From the NCBI GenBank assembly GCA_964427415.1, contig CAYRUH010000008.1, positions 42,002-106,001 on the forward strand: 64,000 nucleotides of DNA, given 5' to 3'. The notes under the pieces were generated by a model. It was not told the origin of the DNA. It searched no databases and saw nothing but the letters and a program-made list of their open reading frames with translations. Within the stretch, counting starts at the first letter, position 1. The number at the start of each line of letters is the position of its first letter. The position numbers and the translations under genes are program-made. The stretch is from Lentisalinibacter sp964427415. Lineage in GTDB: Bacteria; Pseudomonadota; Gammaproteobacteria; Steroidobacterales; Woeseiaceae. Positions 38,573 through 47,740 of the stretch are shown in pieces.

Positions 38573-39772
38573 ATGAATCCGCGGATCCGGCGCCTGCACC
38601 CCTACCCCTTCGAGCAGCTCGGGGAGCTGCTGGCAGGCGTCGAGCCGCCGGACGGCGTCAGCCGCATCCCGCTGTCCATCGGCGAGCCCCGGCACGAGAC
38701 GCCCGCCTTCATCCTGGAGGCCCTGCAGGCAGCCCTGGCCGCGGGCGCCGGTGTCTATCCGGTCTCGCACGGGCTGGAGGAGTTGCGCGAGGCCTGTGCC
38801 GAGTGGCTCGCCCGGCGCTTCGGCGTCCGCGTGGACCCGGCCGCGCACATTCTGCCGGTGAACGGCACCCGGGAGGGCCTGTTCTCCTTCGCCCAGGCGG
38901 TGATCGATCCGGGCGCGGGCAGCTACGTTGCGATGCCGAATCCGTTCTACCAGATCTACGAAGGGGCAGCGCTGCTCGCCGGCGCCGAGCCCTGGTACCT
39001 GCCCACCCTGCCGGAGAGCGGCTTTCGTCCCCGTCTGGCGGATGTGCCGGAACGGGTGTGGGCGCGGACGGCCCTGGTCTACGTCTGCTCGCCCGGCAAT
39101 CCCACCGGTGCCGTGCTGGACGCCGCTTTCTACCGGGAACTGCTGGAACTGGCCGATCGACACGACTTCGTCATCGCGGCCGACGAGTGCTATGCGGACA
39201 TCTATCTGGACGTGGCGCCGGTCTCGCTGCTGGAGGTCTGCCGCGACCTGGGACGCGACGACTATGCCCGCTGCATCGCCTTCCACAGCCTGTCCAAGCG
39301 CTCCAATATCCCCGGCCTGCGCTCGGGCTTTGTCGCCGGCGACGCCCGGATCATGGCCGACTACCGCCGCTACCGCACCTACCACGGCTGCGCCATGCCG
39401 GTTCCCACCCAGCTCGCCAGCGTCGCGGCCTGGGCCGACGACGTCCACGCAGAAACCAATCGCCGCCTGTACGCACGCAAATTCCGGGAAGCCACGCCGC
39501 TGCTCGCCGACGTCCTCGACGTGCAAGCGCCCCCTGCCTCGTTTTATCTCTGGGTCGGCGTCGGCGGCGACGACGAGCGCTACGCGCGGGAACTCTACGC
39601 GGCCACCAACGTGGTGACGCTGCCGGGCTCCTACCTGGCGCGGGAGGCCGGCGGCGTGAACCCGGGCGCCGGCCGCCTGCGGCTGTCACTGGTGGCGCCG
39701 CCCGAGGACTGCCTCGAGGCCGCCCGGCGCATCCGCGAGTTCGCACTCGCCCGTCAGGCCCGGCGCGTATGA
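38573..39772 (+). CDS. dapC: Succinyldiaminopimelate transaminase
   Basis: PLP aminotransferase of the succinylase branch of lysine/diaminopimelate synthesis. The 399-aa fold type I protein has IPLSIGEPRHETP, NGTREGLFSFAQA, VYVCSPGNPTG and FHSLSKRSNIPGLRSGF with the PLP lysine near 243. Class I aminotransferases are hard to tell apart, but the start overlap with glnD and the following dapD support DapC. ATG at 38573 lies three bases after the glnD stop. Confidence 0.9.
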   Translation: MNPRIRRLHPYPFEQLGELLAGVEPPDGVSRIPLSIGEPRHETPAFILEALQAALAAGAGVYPVSHGLEELREACAEWLARRFGVRVDPAAHILPVNGTREGLFSFAQAVIDPGAGSYVAMPNPFYQIYEGAALLAGAEPWYLPTLPESGFRPRLADVPERVWARTALVYVCSPGNPTGAVLDAAFYRELLELADRHDFVIAADECYADIYLDVAPVSLLEVCRDLGRDDYARCIAFHSLSKRSNIPGLRSGFVAGDARIMADYRRYRTYHGCAMPVPTQLASVAAWADDVHAETNRRLYARKFREATPLLADVLDVQAPPASFYLWVGVGGDDERYARELYAATNVVTLPGSYLAREAGGVNPGAGRLRLSLVAPPEDCLEAARRIREFALARQARRV

Positions 39773-39804
39773 CGACGAACAAGAACGATGAACAAGGAGT
39801 GACA

Positions 39805-40623
39805 ATGAGCGACATCCGCGACACCATCGAGCAGGCGTGGGAGCGTCGTGCCGATCTGCGTCCAGGCGACAACGAGGTGGCTGACGCCGTGCAGTCGGCA
39901 CTGGCCGAACTCGACAGCGGCCGCGCCAGAGTGGCGGAGCCGGGGCCGGACGGCTGGGTGGTGCACGACTGGCTGAAGAAGGCGGTACTGCTCTACTTCC
40001 GCCTCTCAGACAACCGGGTGGTCGAAGGCGGCCACACCCGCTACTACGACAAGGTCGGCCTGAAATACGCCGACTATGACCTGGAACGCTTCCGATCCGA
40101 CGGCGTGCGCGTCGTACCGGACGCGCAGGTGCGCCGCGGCGCCTACGTGGCGCCCGACGTTGTGCTCATGCCCTCCTACGTCAACATCGGCGCCTGGATC
40201 GGCGCCGGGACCATGGTGGACACCTGGGCCACGGTTGGCAGCTGCGCCCAGATCGGCGCGAACGTGCACCTGTCCGGCGGCGTCGGCATCGGCGGCGTGC
40301 TGGAGCCCCTGCAGGCGGCCCCGACCATAGTCGAGGACGGCTGCTTCATCGGCGCGCGCTCCGAGATCGTCGAGGGCGTCATCGTCGAGCGCGGCGCGGT
40401 AATCTCCATGGGCGTCTACATCGGCCAGAGCACCCGCATTTACGACCGCGAGACCGGCGAGATAAGCTACGGCCGCGTGCCGGCCGGCAGCGTGGTCGTG
40501 CCCGGCAATCTGCCGGCACAGGACGGCAGCCATTCGCTGTATGCCGCCGTGATCGTAAAGCGTGTGGACGAGAAGACGAAGGCCAGGGTGGGCCTGAACG
40601 CGTTGCTGCGCAATCTGGACTAA
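39805..40623 (+). CDS. dapD: Tetrahydrodipicolinate N-succinyltransferase
   Basis: Succinylates tetrahydrodipicolinate. The 272-aa protein has a helical N-terminus, a left-handed beta-helix (GAYVAPDVVLMPSYVNIGAW, VDTWATVGSCAQIG, SGGVGIGGVLEP) and the C-terminal cap. ATG at 39805 has AAGGAG eight bases upstream. An earlier in-frame ATG at 39769 overlaps the dapC stop but lacks such a site. Confidence 0.97.
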   Translation: MSDIRDTIEQAWERRADLRPGDNEVADAVQSALAELDSGRARVAEPGPDGWVVHDWLKKAVLLYFRLSDNRVVEGGHTRYYDKVGLKYADYDLERFRSDGVRVVPDAQVRRGAYVAPDVVLMPSYVNIGAWIGAGTMVDTWATVGSCAQIGANVHLSGGVGIGGVLEPLQAAPTIVEDGCFIGARSEIVEGVIVERGAVISMGVYIGQSTRIYDRETGEISYGRVPAGSVVVPGNLPAQDGSHSLYAAVIVKRVDEKTKARVGLNALLRNLD

Positions 40624-40653
40624 GCCATCTGGACCAGCTATCGGCATCGAGCC

Positions 40654-41013
40654 ATGGGAGAGGCGACCATCGACATTTACGGACTGAAGAGCTGCGACAG
40701 CTGTCGCAAGGCGCTGCAGTGGCTGCAGGCGCACGATATCGAGCACCGGTTTCACGACGTCCGCGACGACGGCGTCACCATCCAGATGCTGGAACGGTGG
40801 GCCGACCGGGTGGAGTGGGAGGCGCTGCTGAACAAGCGCAGCCTGACCTGGCGGCGCATACCGGAACTCGACCGCCAGAACCTGAGCCGTGCCGGGGCGC
40901 TCGCGCTGATGCTGGAGAATCCGACGCTGATCAAGCGGCCCGTGATCGAGAGCCGCAAGCGGATGGTCGTGGGCTTCGACGCCGAGGCCTACGGGCGCAT
41001 ATTCGGTGTCTGA
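40654..41013 (+). CDS. ArsC/Spx-family protein, YffB-like
   Basis: A 119-aa thioredoxin-fold protein of the ArsC family. IDIYGLKSCDSCRKALQWL carries Cys14 and Cys17, and ALLNKRSLTWRR and PTLIKRPVIE match E. coli YffB, also found near dap genes. True arsenate reductases need extra catalytic residues I do not see, so arsenate reduction is unlikely to be the main role; glutathione-linked reduction has been suggested for YffB. It converges on pstB with 20 bp between the stops. In E. coli dapE would follow directly; here the pst genes intervene. Confidence 0.82.
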   Translation: MGEATIDIYGLKSCDSCRKALQWLQAHDIEHRFHDVRDDGVTIQMLERWADRVEWEALLNKRSLTWRRIPELDRQNLSRAGALALMLENPTLIKRPVIESRKRMVVGFDAEAYGRIFGV

Positions 41014-41033
41014 ACGGTACCCGTCGGTTCCCT

Positions 41034-41975
41034 TCAGCCGAAACGGCCGGTGATGTAGTCTTCGGTCAGCTTGTGCTGGGGGTTGGTGAAGACCCGGTCG
41101 GTGTCGTCCACCTCGATCAGTTTGCCCAGATGGAAGTACGCGGTGCGTTGCGATACGCGCGCCGCCTGCTGCATGGAGTGGGTGACGATCACGATGGCGT
41201 AGTTCTCGCGCAGCTCATCGATCAGGTCCTCGATGCGGGCCGTCGCGATCGGATCCAGCGCCGAGCACGGCTCGTCCATCAGGATCACCTCCGGGCTGAC
41301 GGCGATGGTGCGGGCGATGCACAGCCGCTGCTGCTGGCCGCCCGACAGGCCGGTGCCCGGCTCGTCCAGCCGGTCCTTCACCTCGGCCAGCAGACCCGCG
41401 CGCTCGAGGCTGTTGTGCACGATCTCGTCGAGGTCCGCCCGGTTCGAGGCCAGGCCATGGATGCGGGGTCCATAGGCGACGTTGTCGTAGATGGACTTCG
41501 GAAACGGGTTGGGCTTCTGGAACACGATGCCCACCCGGGCACGCAGGGCCACCACATCGAGGTTGCGGTCGTAGATGTCCTGGCCGTCCAGTGTGATCTT
41601 GCCAGTCACGCGCGCCGACTCGATCGTGTCGTTCATGCGGTTTAGACAGCGCAGATAGGTGGACTTGCCGCAGCCGGACGGACCGATCAGCGCGATCACC
41701 TCGTTCTGGCCGATCTCCAGGCTGACGTCGATGATCGCATGGTTGTCGTCGTAGAAGACGTCGACGTGTTCGGTGCACAGGAACGGCTGCTTCGCCCGGG
41801 GGTTGCCGACGGTCTTGTAGGCGCCCTCCTCCGGCTCGCGCCGGAACTCCTCGACGGCGGGTGCGGCGGGGGTCCTCGGGGTCAGTTGATCGTCGGCCAC
41901 AGGGGAGGTCGGTCCTTGTTGCACGCGGCCTGCGGCCGCCGTGGAGTCGGTGTCGGTCCTGAATTCGGGCTTCAT
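41034..41975 (-). CDS. pstB: Phosphate ABC transporter ATP-binding protein
   Basis: ATPase of the high-affinity phosphate importer. The 313-aa protein has Walker A GPSGCGKST at 98-106, the signature LSGGQQQR near 212, Walker B VILMDEPCSALDP and the H-loop VTHSMQQA. The first 60 or so residues are a hydrophilic extension not present in E. coli PstB (257 aa). ATG at 41975 is chosen; 42002 would extend it by nine residues. It is last in the pstSCAB operon. Confidence 0.96.
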   Translation of the reverse strand: MKPEFRTDTDSTAAAGRVQQGPTSPVADDQLTPRTPAAPAVEEFRREPEEGAYKTVGNPRAKQPFLCTEHVDVFYDDNHAIIDVSLEIGQNEVIALIGPSGCGKSTYLRCLNRMNDTIESARVTGKITLDGQDIYDRNLDVVALRARVGIVFQKPNPFPKSIYDNVAYGPRIHGLASNRADLDEIVHNSLERAGLLAEVKDRLDEPGTGLSGGQQQRLCIARTIAVSPEVILMDEPCSALDPIATARIEDLIDELRENYAIVIVTHSMQQAARVSQRTAYFHLGKLIEVDDTDRVFTNPQHKLTEDYITGRFG

Positions 41976-42013
41976 TCTCTTACAGTTCCCTGCCCGCCTC
42001 AACAGCGGACTGT

Positions 42014-43303
42014 CTAAAAGCTGCGCTCGAAACGCCGCCGCAACAATACGGCGGTGAGGTTCATCACCAGGAGGAATCCGAGCAGCACGATGATCGCCGC
42101 GGAGGTCCGCTCAACGAAGGCGCGCTCGGGGCTGTCGGCCCAGAGAAAAATCTGTACCGGCAACGCAGCCGAGGCATCCAGCGGCCCCTCGGGTATATCG
42201 ACGATGAAGGCCACCATACCAATCATGAGCAGCGGTGCGGTCTCGCCCAAGGCGCGGGCCATGCCGATAATGGTACCGGTGAGGATGCCCGGCAGCGCCA
42301 GCGGCAGTACGTGCTGGAACACCATCTGCATCTTCGACGCTCCCAGACCCAGGGCGGCCTCCTTGATCGACGGCGGCACCGCCTGAATGGAGGCCCGGGC
42401 GGCGATGATGATGACCGGCAGCGTCATCAACGACAGCACCAGCCCGCCGACCAGCGGCGAGGAGCGCGGCAGTGCCGCCCAGTTGATGAAAACGGCGAGT
42501 CCGAGCAGGCCGAATACGATGGACGGTACCGCCGCCAGGTTGTTGATGTTCACCTCGATGAGATCCGTCCAGCGATTGCGCGGCGCGAACTCCTCCAGGT
42601 AGATTGCCGCCGCCACGCCGATTGGAAATGCCAGCGCGAGCGTGACCAGCAGCATGTAGAACGAACCCATCAGGGCGCCGCGGATGCCGGCGAGCTCCGG
42701 TTCCCGGGAATCGCCGTTCATGAACAGCGCCGTATTGAACTTGAGCTGCAGCCGCCCGGTTTCGGTGAGCCGGTCGATCCAGGCGAGCTGCCGGTCGTTC
42801 ACCGGCCGAGCCTCCTCGGGCAGCGTGCGGTCGATGCTGCCCTTCACCAGCATGTCCACATCGGCGCTGGCCGGGACCCACACGCGGCGGGTCTCGCCGA
42901 TGACCCCGGGATCGGCCGCGACCAGGTTCTGCACCTGATAGGAGGCGCCCACGCTGATCAGGTCGGCCAGCGCACGGCGGTCGCGCCGGCCGTTCACTTC
43001 CGGGAACAGGCCGTACAGGCTCTGCCTCGCCAGGCCGGAATAGTCAGCCAGTGCCAGGGCCTCGGGATTCCTCGCCCCGGTGGGCGAGATGAGTGCCGGA
43101 TCCAGATAGACATCCAGCGCCACCTCGGACTGCACGAAAGCCTTGTAACCGCTCGCGACGATGCTGGCGAAGAACAGCACCAAAAAGGTCAGCCCCACGG
43201 AGACCGCCAGCATTCCCAGCAGGCGGAACCGGCGCTCACGGCTGTAGCGTCTGGCGAGCCCACCCTCCATGAGCTGCCGCGCACTTTGACTGGCGTCGCT
43301 CAT
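42014..43303 (-). CDS. pstA: Phosphate ABC transporter permease PstA, extended type
   Basis: Inner-membrane permease subunit, 429 aa. After a first membrane helix (about 27-50) comes a periplasmic region to about 200, of the kind found in long PstA proteins, then the usual six-helix permease core with the EAA-like loop IKEAALGLGASKMQM and RALGETAPLLMIG. E. coli PstA is about 296 aa, so the N-terminal part is extra. The ATG overlaps the pstC stop as ATGA. Confidence 0.95.
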   Translation of the reverse strand: MSDASQSARQLMEGGLARRYSRERRFRLLGMLAVSVGLTFLVLFFASIVASGYKAFVQSEVALDVYLDPALISPTGARNPEALALADYSGLARQSLYGLFPEVNGRRDRRALADLISVGASYQVQNLVAADPGVIGETRRVWVPASADVDMLVKGSIDRTLPEEARPVNDRQLAWIDRLTETGRLQLKFNTALFMNGDSREPELAGIRGALMGSFYMLLVTLALAFPIGVAAAIYLEEFAPRNRWTDLIEVNINNLAAVPSIVFGLLGLAVFINWAALPRSSPLVGGLVLSLMTLPVIIIAARASIQAVPPSIKEAALGLGASKMQMVFQHVLPLALPGILTGTIIGMARALGETAPLLMIGMVAFIVDIPEGPLDASAALPVQIFLWADSPERAFVERTSAAIIVLLGFLLVMNLTAVLLRRRFERSF

Positions 43304-44688
43304 TCGTACTGCTCCCGGTATTTACGCACGACACTGAGGCCGATCACGTTCAACCCCAGCGTCACCAGGAACAACACCAGGCCAAGGGCGAAGGCCGCCA
43401 GGGTTTTCGCACTGTCGAATTCCTGGTCGCCCACCAGCAGGGTCACGATCTGCACAGTGACCGTGGTCACCGCCTCCAGCGGATTGCCGGTCAGGTTCGC
43501 GGCGAGCCCGGCCGCCATCACCACGATCATGGTCTCGCCGATGGCCCGGGAGACGGCCAGCAGAATGCCGCCGACGATACCGGGCAGGGCCGCCGGCAGG
43601 ATCACCAGCTTCACCGTCTCCGAGCGCGTGGCTCCCAGGCCGAATGAGCCGTCGCGCATGGCCCGTGGCACCGCCGTGATGGCGTCGTCCGACAGGGACG
43701 AGACCAGCGGGATGATCATGATGCCCATGACCAGCCCGGCCGCCAGCGCGCTCTCCGAGGCCACGTCCAGCCCCAGGTCGGAGCCGAACCCACGGATCAC
43801 CGGCGCCACGGTCAGGGCGGCGAAGAAACCGTATACCACCGTCGGGATACCCGCGAGCACCTCGAGCAGCGGCTTGGCCGTGGAGCGGAATCTCGGCCGC
43901 GCGTACTCCGTCAGGTAGATCGCGGTCATCAGGCCGATGGGCACCGCCACGAACATGGCGATGGCGGTGATGAGCAACGTACCCGTAAACAGCGGTACGG
44001 CGCCGAAAGCCCCGGAGGAGCCCACCTGGTCGGCGCGGATGGCGGTCTGGGGACTCCACTCAAGGCCGAACAGGAATTCGCTGATCGGCACCTTGCGGAA
44101 GAACAGAATGGACTCGAACAGCACCGAGAGGACGATGCCGACCGTGGTCAGGACGGCGATGGTCGATGCGGCGAGCAGCGCGCTCTGGACCACGCGTTCC
44201 ACGTGATTGCGGGCCCGGAAGCCGGGCGAGATTCGCCGCCAGGCCAGCGCCGCACCGCCCACGGCTGCCGCCAGGGCGAACACCGAAAGCAACAGCCGAC
44301 TCTTCGCTCGCGTCTGCAGATAGAAATCTGCCGCCGCCCGCATGTCCGCGTCGACGAAGGTGCTGACGACGTCCCCGGCGGCGAGGTTGCGGATGTCGTT
44401 GACGGCCAGATCCAGCGCGCCCGCGGACACATCGCGCACCGACTCGGGCAACCGCTCGACCATCAGCGCCGTGATCACTCGAGGCTCCAGCGTGGTCCAC
44501 AGCAGAACGATGGCGAGCCCGGGCAGCAGGCACCAGATAGCGGTGAAATAGCCGTAATAGCTCGGCAGGGAATGCAGGCGCGCCATCGGCCGTTCGCCGC
44601 CGGCCGTGCTCAGGGAGCGGCCGCGCCCGAGACGGTACGCGGCAATGCAGAGCAGCAGCAGGATCAGCAGCAGTGTCTCTGACTGCAT
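43300..44688 (-). CDS. pstC: Phosphate ABC transporter permease PstC, extended type
   Basis: Partner permease of PstA, 462 aa against about 319 in E. coli. The N-terminal 170 residues contain three hydrophobic segments and a soluble stretch, followed by the permease core with GSFGLGATRSETVKLVILP and SRAIGETMIVVMAAG. ATG at 44688 (MQSETLLLI) begins directly before the first membrane helix. It follows pstS after a 101-bp gap with a hairpin. Confidence 0.95.
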   Translation of the reverse strand: MQSETLLLILLLLCIAAYRLGRGRSLSTAGGERPMARLHSLPSYYGYFTAIWCLLPGLAIVLLWTTLEPRVITALMVERLPESVRDVSAGALDLAVNDIRNLAAGDVVSTFVDADMRAAADFYLQTRAKSRLLLSVFALAAAVGGAALAWRRISPGFRARNHVERVVQSALLAASTIAVLTTVGIVLSVLFESILFFRKVPISEFLFGLEWSPQTAIRADQVGSSGAFGAVPLFTGTLLITAIAMFVAVPIGLMTAIYLTEYARPRFRSTAKPLLEVLAGIPTVVYGFFAALTVAPVIRGFGSDLGLDVASESALAAGLVMGIMIIPLVSSLSDDAITAVPRAMRDGSFGLGATRSETVKLVILPAALPGIVGGILLAVSRAIGETMIVVMAAGLAANLTGNPLEAVTTVTVQIVTLLVGDQEFDSAKTLAAFALGLVLFLVTLGLNVIGLSVVRKYREQYE

Positions 44689-44722
44689 TCGGTCATCCTT
44701 CCATCGTGGCGCAGTTAGCACA

Positions 44723-44741
44723 GCGGCCGGCAGACCGCCGC
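44723..44741 (-). other. Stem-loop between pstS and pstC
   Basis: A GC-rich imperfect hairpin (GCGGC and GCCGC arms, with a bulge) lies in the 101-bp pstS-pstC gap. No T-run follows. Such a structure could lower expression of the permease genes relative to PstS; that role is inference. Confidence 0.35.
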
Positions 44742-44789
44742 GCTTCCCTCGTCTCTGGTTATGGTCGTCTTATGTCCGTCCGGTCCGGC

Positions 44790-45875
44790 TCAGAGCCTGA
44801 TCGGCGCCAGCGATTCCACGGCCGCCAGTACCCGGGCCCGCTCCGGCTCCGGCATGGGAATCAGGCCGCGCTCGGCCAGGTAGCCGTTGTCGCCCCATGC
44901 ACGCTCGCTCGTGATTTCACGCAGGAATTCCCGCATACCGGGGATCACGCCGACATGGGCCTTCTTGGCGTACGTGTACATCGGACGGGACACCGGATAA
45001 TCGCCAGAGGCGATGTTCTCGAAGGTCGGCTCCACGCCGTCGACGAACGACCCCTGAACCTTCTCGATGTTCTGATCCAGAAAACTGAAACCGAAGATGC
45101 CCAGGGCGGCCGGGTTGGCATCCAGCTTCTGGACGATGAGATTGTCATTCTCGCCGGCTTCCACATACACGCCGTCCTCGCGGATGGAGTGGCAGACCGT
45201 TTTGTAGCGGTTCTCGTCTTCATTCTCGAGCGCAGCAATCCAGTCGAAGGTCTGGCAGCCGCCCTCCATGGCGAGTTCCACAAACGCATCGCGGGTGCCC
45301 GAGGTAGGCGGCGGGCCCAGCACCTCGATCTCGACATCCGGCAGATTCGGGTCGACCTCGCTCCAGACCGTATAGGGATTCGGCACCAGTTTCTCATCAC
45401 CTGCGGGATCCGGGACCTCCTTGGCAAGTGCCAGGAAGATATCGCGACGGTTCAGCCGGTACTGTTCGGACTCCACGGCGTTGGCCATCACGATGCCGTC
45501 GTAGCCCATTTTGACCTCGATCACGTCGGTAACGCCGTTCTCGGCGCACATGTCGAGTTCGGAGGCCTTCACCCGGCGCGAGGAGTTCGTCACGTCCGGA
45601 TGGTTTACCCCGACGCCGGCGCAGAACAGTTTGAAGCCGCCGCCGGAGCCGGTCGACTCCACCTTGGGCGTGCGAAACTGCGTGGTCTTGCCGAAACGCT
45701 CGGCCACTACCGTGGTGAACGGATAGACGGTAGAGGAACCGACGATGTAAATATTGTTGCGGCCACTCTGGGCGAGGGCGGTACCGGCCACGAGCAGGCC
45801 GACACCGATGCCGGCGACGGTTGCAATCGTCGGGGTGGTTGCGATTCGTCCCGGAGTTGTGCTTCTCTTGCTCAC
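44790..45875 (-). CDS. pstS: Phosphate-binding periplasmic protein PstS
   Basis: Periplasmic binding protein of the importer, 361-aa precursor with a signal peptide ending near TALAQ at 36. Phosphate-contact motifs are visible: VGSSTVYPFT, STGSGGGF and PPTSGTRDAF. It is of the type seen with long PstC/PstA. GTG start at 45875 with GGGAG about six bases upstream. It is first in pstSCAB and is preceded by a PhoB-box-like promoter. Confidence 0.96.
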   Translation of the reverse strand: MSKRSTTPGRIATTPTIATVAGIGVGLLVAGTALAQSGRNNIYIVGSSTVYPFTTVVAERFGKTTQFRTPKVESTGSGGGFKLFCAGVGVNHPDVTNSSRRVKASELDMCAENGVTDVIEVKMGYDGIVMANAVESEQYRLNRRDIFLALAKEVPDPAGDEKLVPNPYTVWSEVDPNLPDVEIEVLGPPPTSGTRDAFVELAMEGGCQTFDWIAALENEDENRYKTVCHSIREDGVYVEAGENDNLIVQKLDANPAALGIFGFSFLDQNIEKVQGSFVDGVEPTFENIASGDYPVSRPMYTYAKKAHVGVIPGMREFLREITSERAWGDNGYLAERGLIPMPEPERARVLAAVESLAPIRL

Positions 45876-45914
45876 GATCTACTCCCGCGGTTCAGGCAAT
45901 ATTCGGAGGAGGCA

Positions 45915-45948
45915 AGGATAGCGCTGCAAGGTTACGGAAATATTGCAG
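45915..45948 (-). promoter_or_regulatory. Candidate PhoB box and -10 of pstS
   Basis: On the minus strand CTGCAAT, four bases (ATTT), then CCGTAAC form two 7-bp PhoB half-sites (45948-45931). Ten bases further is TATCCT (45920-45915), a -10-like hexamer. PhoB-dependent promoters are known to have two CTGTCAT-like repeats replacing the -35 and a -10 about ten bases on. The half-sites are imperfect, but the geometry matches the site upstream of phoB. Confidence 0.65.
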
Positions 45949-46019
45949 ACGATCCTTTCCATGGGAAACCCCATCCAATTATTACGTTATTATTTTCAAT
46001 TGATTAAAAGATATTTCTG

Positions 46020-47192
46020 ATGTCGAATATTATCGCCGTCCGGGACCAAAAGGCATGCACCTCGGAGGAAACGGTGCGTCTCGCCTGCGAACTGATCCGC
46101 CGCCGGTCGGTGACACCCGAGGACGCCGGGTGCCTGCCCGTCATGGCCGATCGCCTGGCCGCCCTGGGCTTCAGGATAGAGCATCTGCGCTTTGGTGACA
46201 CGGACAATCTGTGGGCCCGGCGAGGCGAGTCGGATCCCGTGTTCTGTTTCGCCGGCCATACGGACGTCGTCCCCCCCGGCGACCTTGATGCATGGTCCAG
46301 CGACCCCTTCGAACCGACCTTCCGCGACGGACTGCTCTACGGCCGGGGCGCAGCGGACATGAAATCGAGCCTCGCCGCCATGCTGGTGGCGACGGAACGC
46401 TTCCTGGCGACGCATCCGGACCCTGCGGGCTCCATCGCCTTCCTGATCACCAGCGACGAGGAAGGCCCCGCCCGGGACGGCACGAGACGGGTGATCGAGA
46501 CGCTGCAACAGCGCGGCGAACACATCCACTGGTGCGTGCTGGGCGAGCCGTCGAGCGAGGCGGTGCTCGGCGACATGGTGCGCAACGGGCGTCGGGGTTC
46601 ACTGAGCGGCATCCTCAAAGTCCGCGGCATCCAGGGCCACGTGGCCTACCCCCAGCTGGCCGATAACCCGATCCAGCGTTTCGCCCCGGCGCTGGCCGAA
46701 CTCTATGCCACGCCGCTGGACGAGGGCAACGAGCACTTCCCGCCCACGAGCTTCCAGGTGGTGAACGTGCAGGCCGGGATCGGTGCCCCGAATGTGACGC
46801 CCGGCGAGCTGAACGCGCGCTTCAACTTCCGTTACTCCACCGAGTGGACCCATGAAAGCCTGATCGCTCACGTGGAGTCGATACTCGACCGCCACGGCCT
46901 GGACTACGAGCTGCGCTGGCATCTGTCGGGCAAGCCTTTCCTGACCGCGGAAGGCACGCTGACCGGCGCCGTCACCGCCGCCGTACGGGACGAACTCGGG
47001 GTGAAGGCTGAACTCTCGACCGGGGGCGGCACCTCGGACGGCCGGTTCATTTCCCCGGCGGGGGCACAGGTGGTGGAACTGGGTCCGGTGAATGCCTCGA
47101 TCCACAAGATCGACGAGCACATTCGCGTGGAGGATATCGTCCGCCTGACGGCGGTCTACGAGCGCATCCTGGAACGGCTGCTGACCGGCTGA
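46020..47192 (+). CDS. dapE: Succinyl-diaminopimelate desuccinylase
   Basis: M20-family zinc hydrolase giving LL-diaminopimelate for peptidoglycan and lysine. The 390-aa protein has FAGHTDVVPPGD (zinc His80), YGRGAADMKS (bridging Asp), TSDEEGP (catalytic and metal Glu) and GGGTSDGRF. ATG at 46020 has no Shine-Dalgarno, and its first 18 residues extend beyond many homologues. The leader is an AT-rich patch. It diverges from pstS and converges on dsbB with four bases between stops. Confidence 0.95.
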   Translation: MSNIIAVRDQKACTSEETVRLACELIRRRSVTPEDAGCLPVMADRLAALGFRIEHLRFGDTDNLWARRGESDPVFCFAGHTDVVPPGDLDAWSSDPFEPTFRDGLLYGRGAADMKSSLAAMLVATERFLATHPDPAGSIAFLITSDEEGPARDGTRRVIETLQQRGEHIHWCVLGEPSSEAVLGDMVRNGRRGSLSGILKVRGIQGHVAYPQLADNPIQRFAPALAELYATPLDEGNEHFPPTSFQVVNVQAGIGAPNVTPGELNARFNFRYSTEWTHESLIAHVESILDRHGLDYELRWHLSGKPFLTAEGTLTGAVTAAVRDELGVKAELSTGGGTSDGRFISPAGAQVVELGPVNASIHKIDEHIRVEDIVRLTAVYERILERLLTG

Positions 47193-47196
47193 GCCC

Positions 47197-47697
47197 TCAG
47201 ACGTCGCCGCGGCGAGCCGGCAGCCCGAAATTCGCGATCAGGCCGAACAGGCCCAGCAGCGTCAGACAGATCAGCACCCAGGCAGGCATGCTGAGCCCCA
47301 GGAACGACCATTTCAGCTCGGCACATTCCCCGGATCCCGAGAGGACCTCGCGGATCACCTCGGTCAGTGGGACCGTATTCACCAGATAATCCAGTCCGGC
47401 GCCGCAGGCGGGTACTTCGTCAGCGGGCAGGTTCTGCACCCAGACGTGGCGGCCCGCGATGCCGGCGCCTGCAGCCGCAGCGGCCAGTATCAGTGCACCG
47501 TATACGCGGGCACCCCACGCCGCGGGGTTGTGCAGGAAAGCGAGCAGGAATACTGCACCCAGGCCGATGGTGGCCACCCGCTGGAAGACGCACAGAGGGC
47601 AGGGCTCCAGCAGGAGCACGTACTCCGAATAGAGCGCGAATCCCATCATCGCCAGGCACGCCAGCAGGCCCGCGAGGTTGGCATAGCGGCGCTTCAT
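47197..47697 (-). CDS. dsbB: Disulfide bond formation protein B
   Basis: Four-helix inner-membrane quinone reductase that reoxidises DsbA. The 166-aa protein has the first cysteine pair PCPLC at 32-36 and the second pair Cys98 and Cys125 in a periplasmic loop (PACGAG, GSGEC). ATG at 47697 is chosen; an ATG at 47715 is possible. It follows phoU by 43 bp on the same strand and may be co-transcribed with it, which would be an unusual partner. Confidence 0.93.
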   Translation of the reverse strand: MKRRYANLAGLLACLAMMGFALYSEYVLLLEPCPLCVFQRVATIGLGAVFLLAFLHNPAAWGARVYGALILAAAAAGAGIAGRHVWVQNLPADEVPACGAGLDYLVNTVPLTEVIREVLSGSGECAELKWSFLGLSMPAWVLICLTLLGLFGLIANFGLPARRGDV

Positions 47698-47740
47698 GAA
47701 ATCCGTGGCGATCATGCTGCTGGCGGGCGCGGGTTCGCGG

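Noticed and set aside
38803..39804. Open frame joined upstream to dapD
   Set aside because: It is the off-frame reading of dapC; AAGGAG and ATG at 39805 give a full-length DapD.
40654..41013. Arsenate reductase
   Set aside because: The ArsC fold is present but the match is to YffB-like proteins, and there are no arsenic genes nearby.
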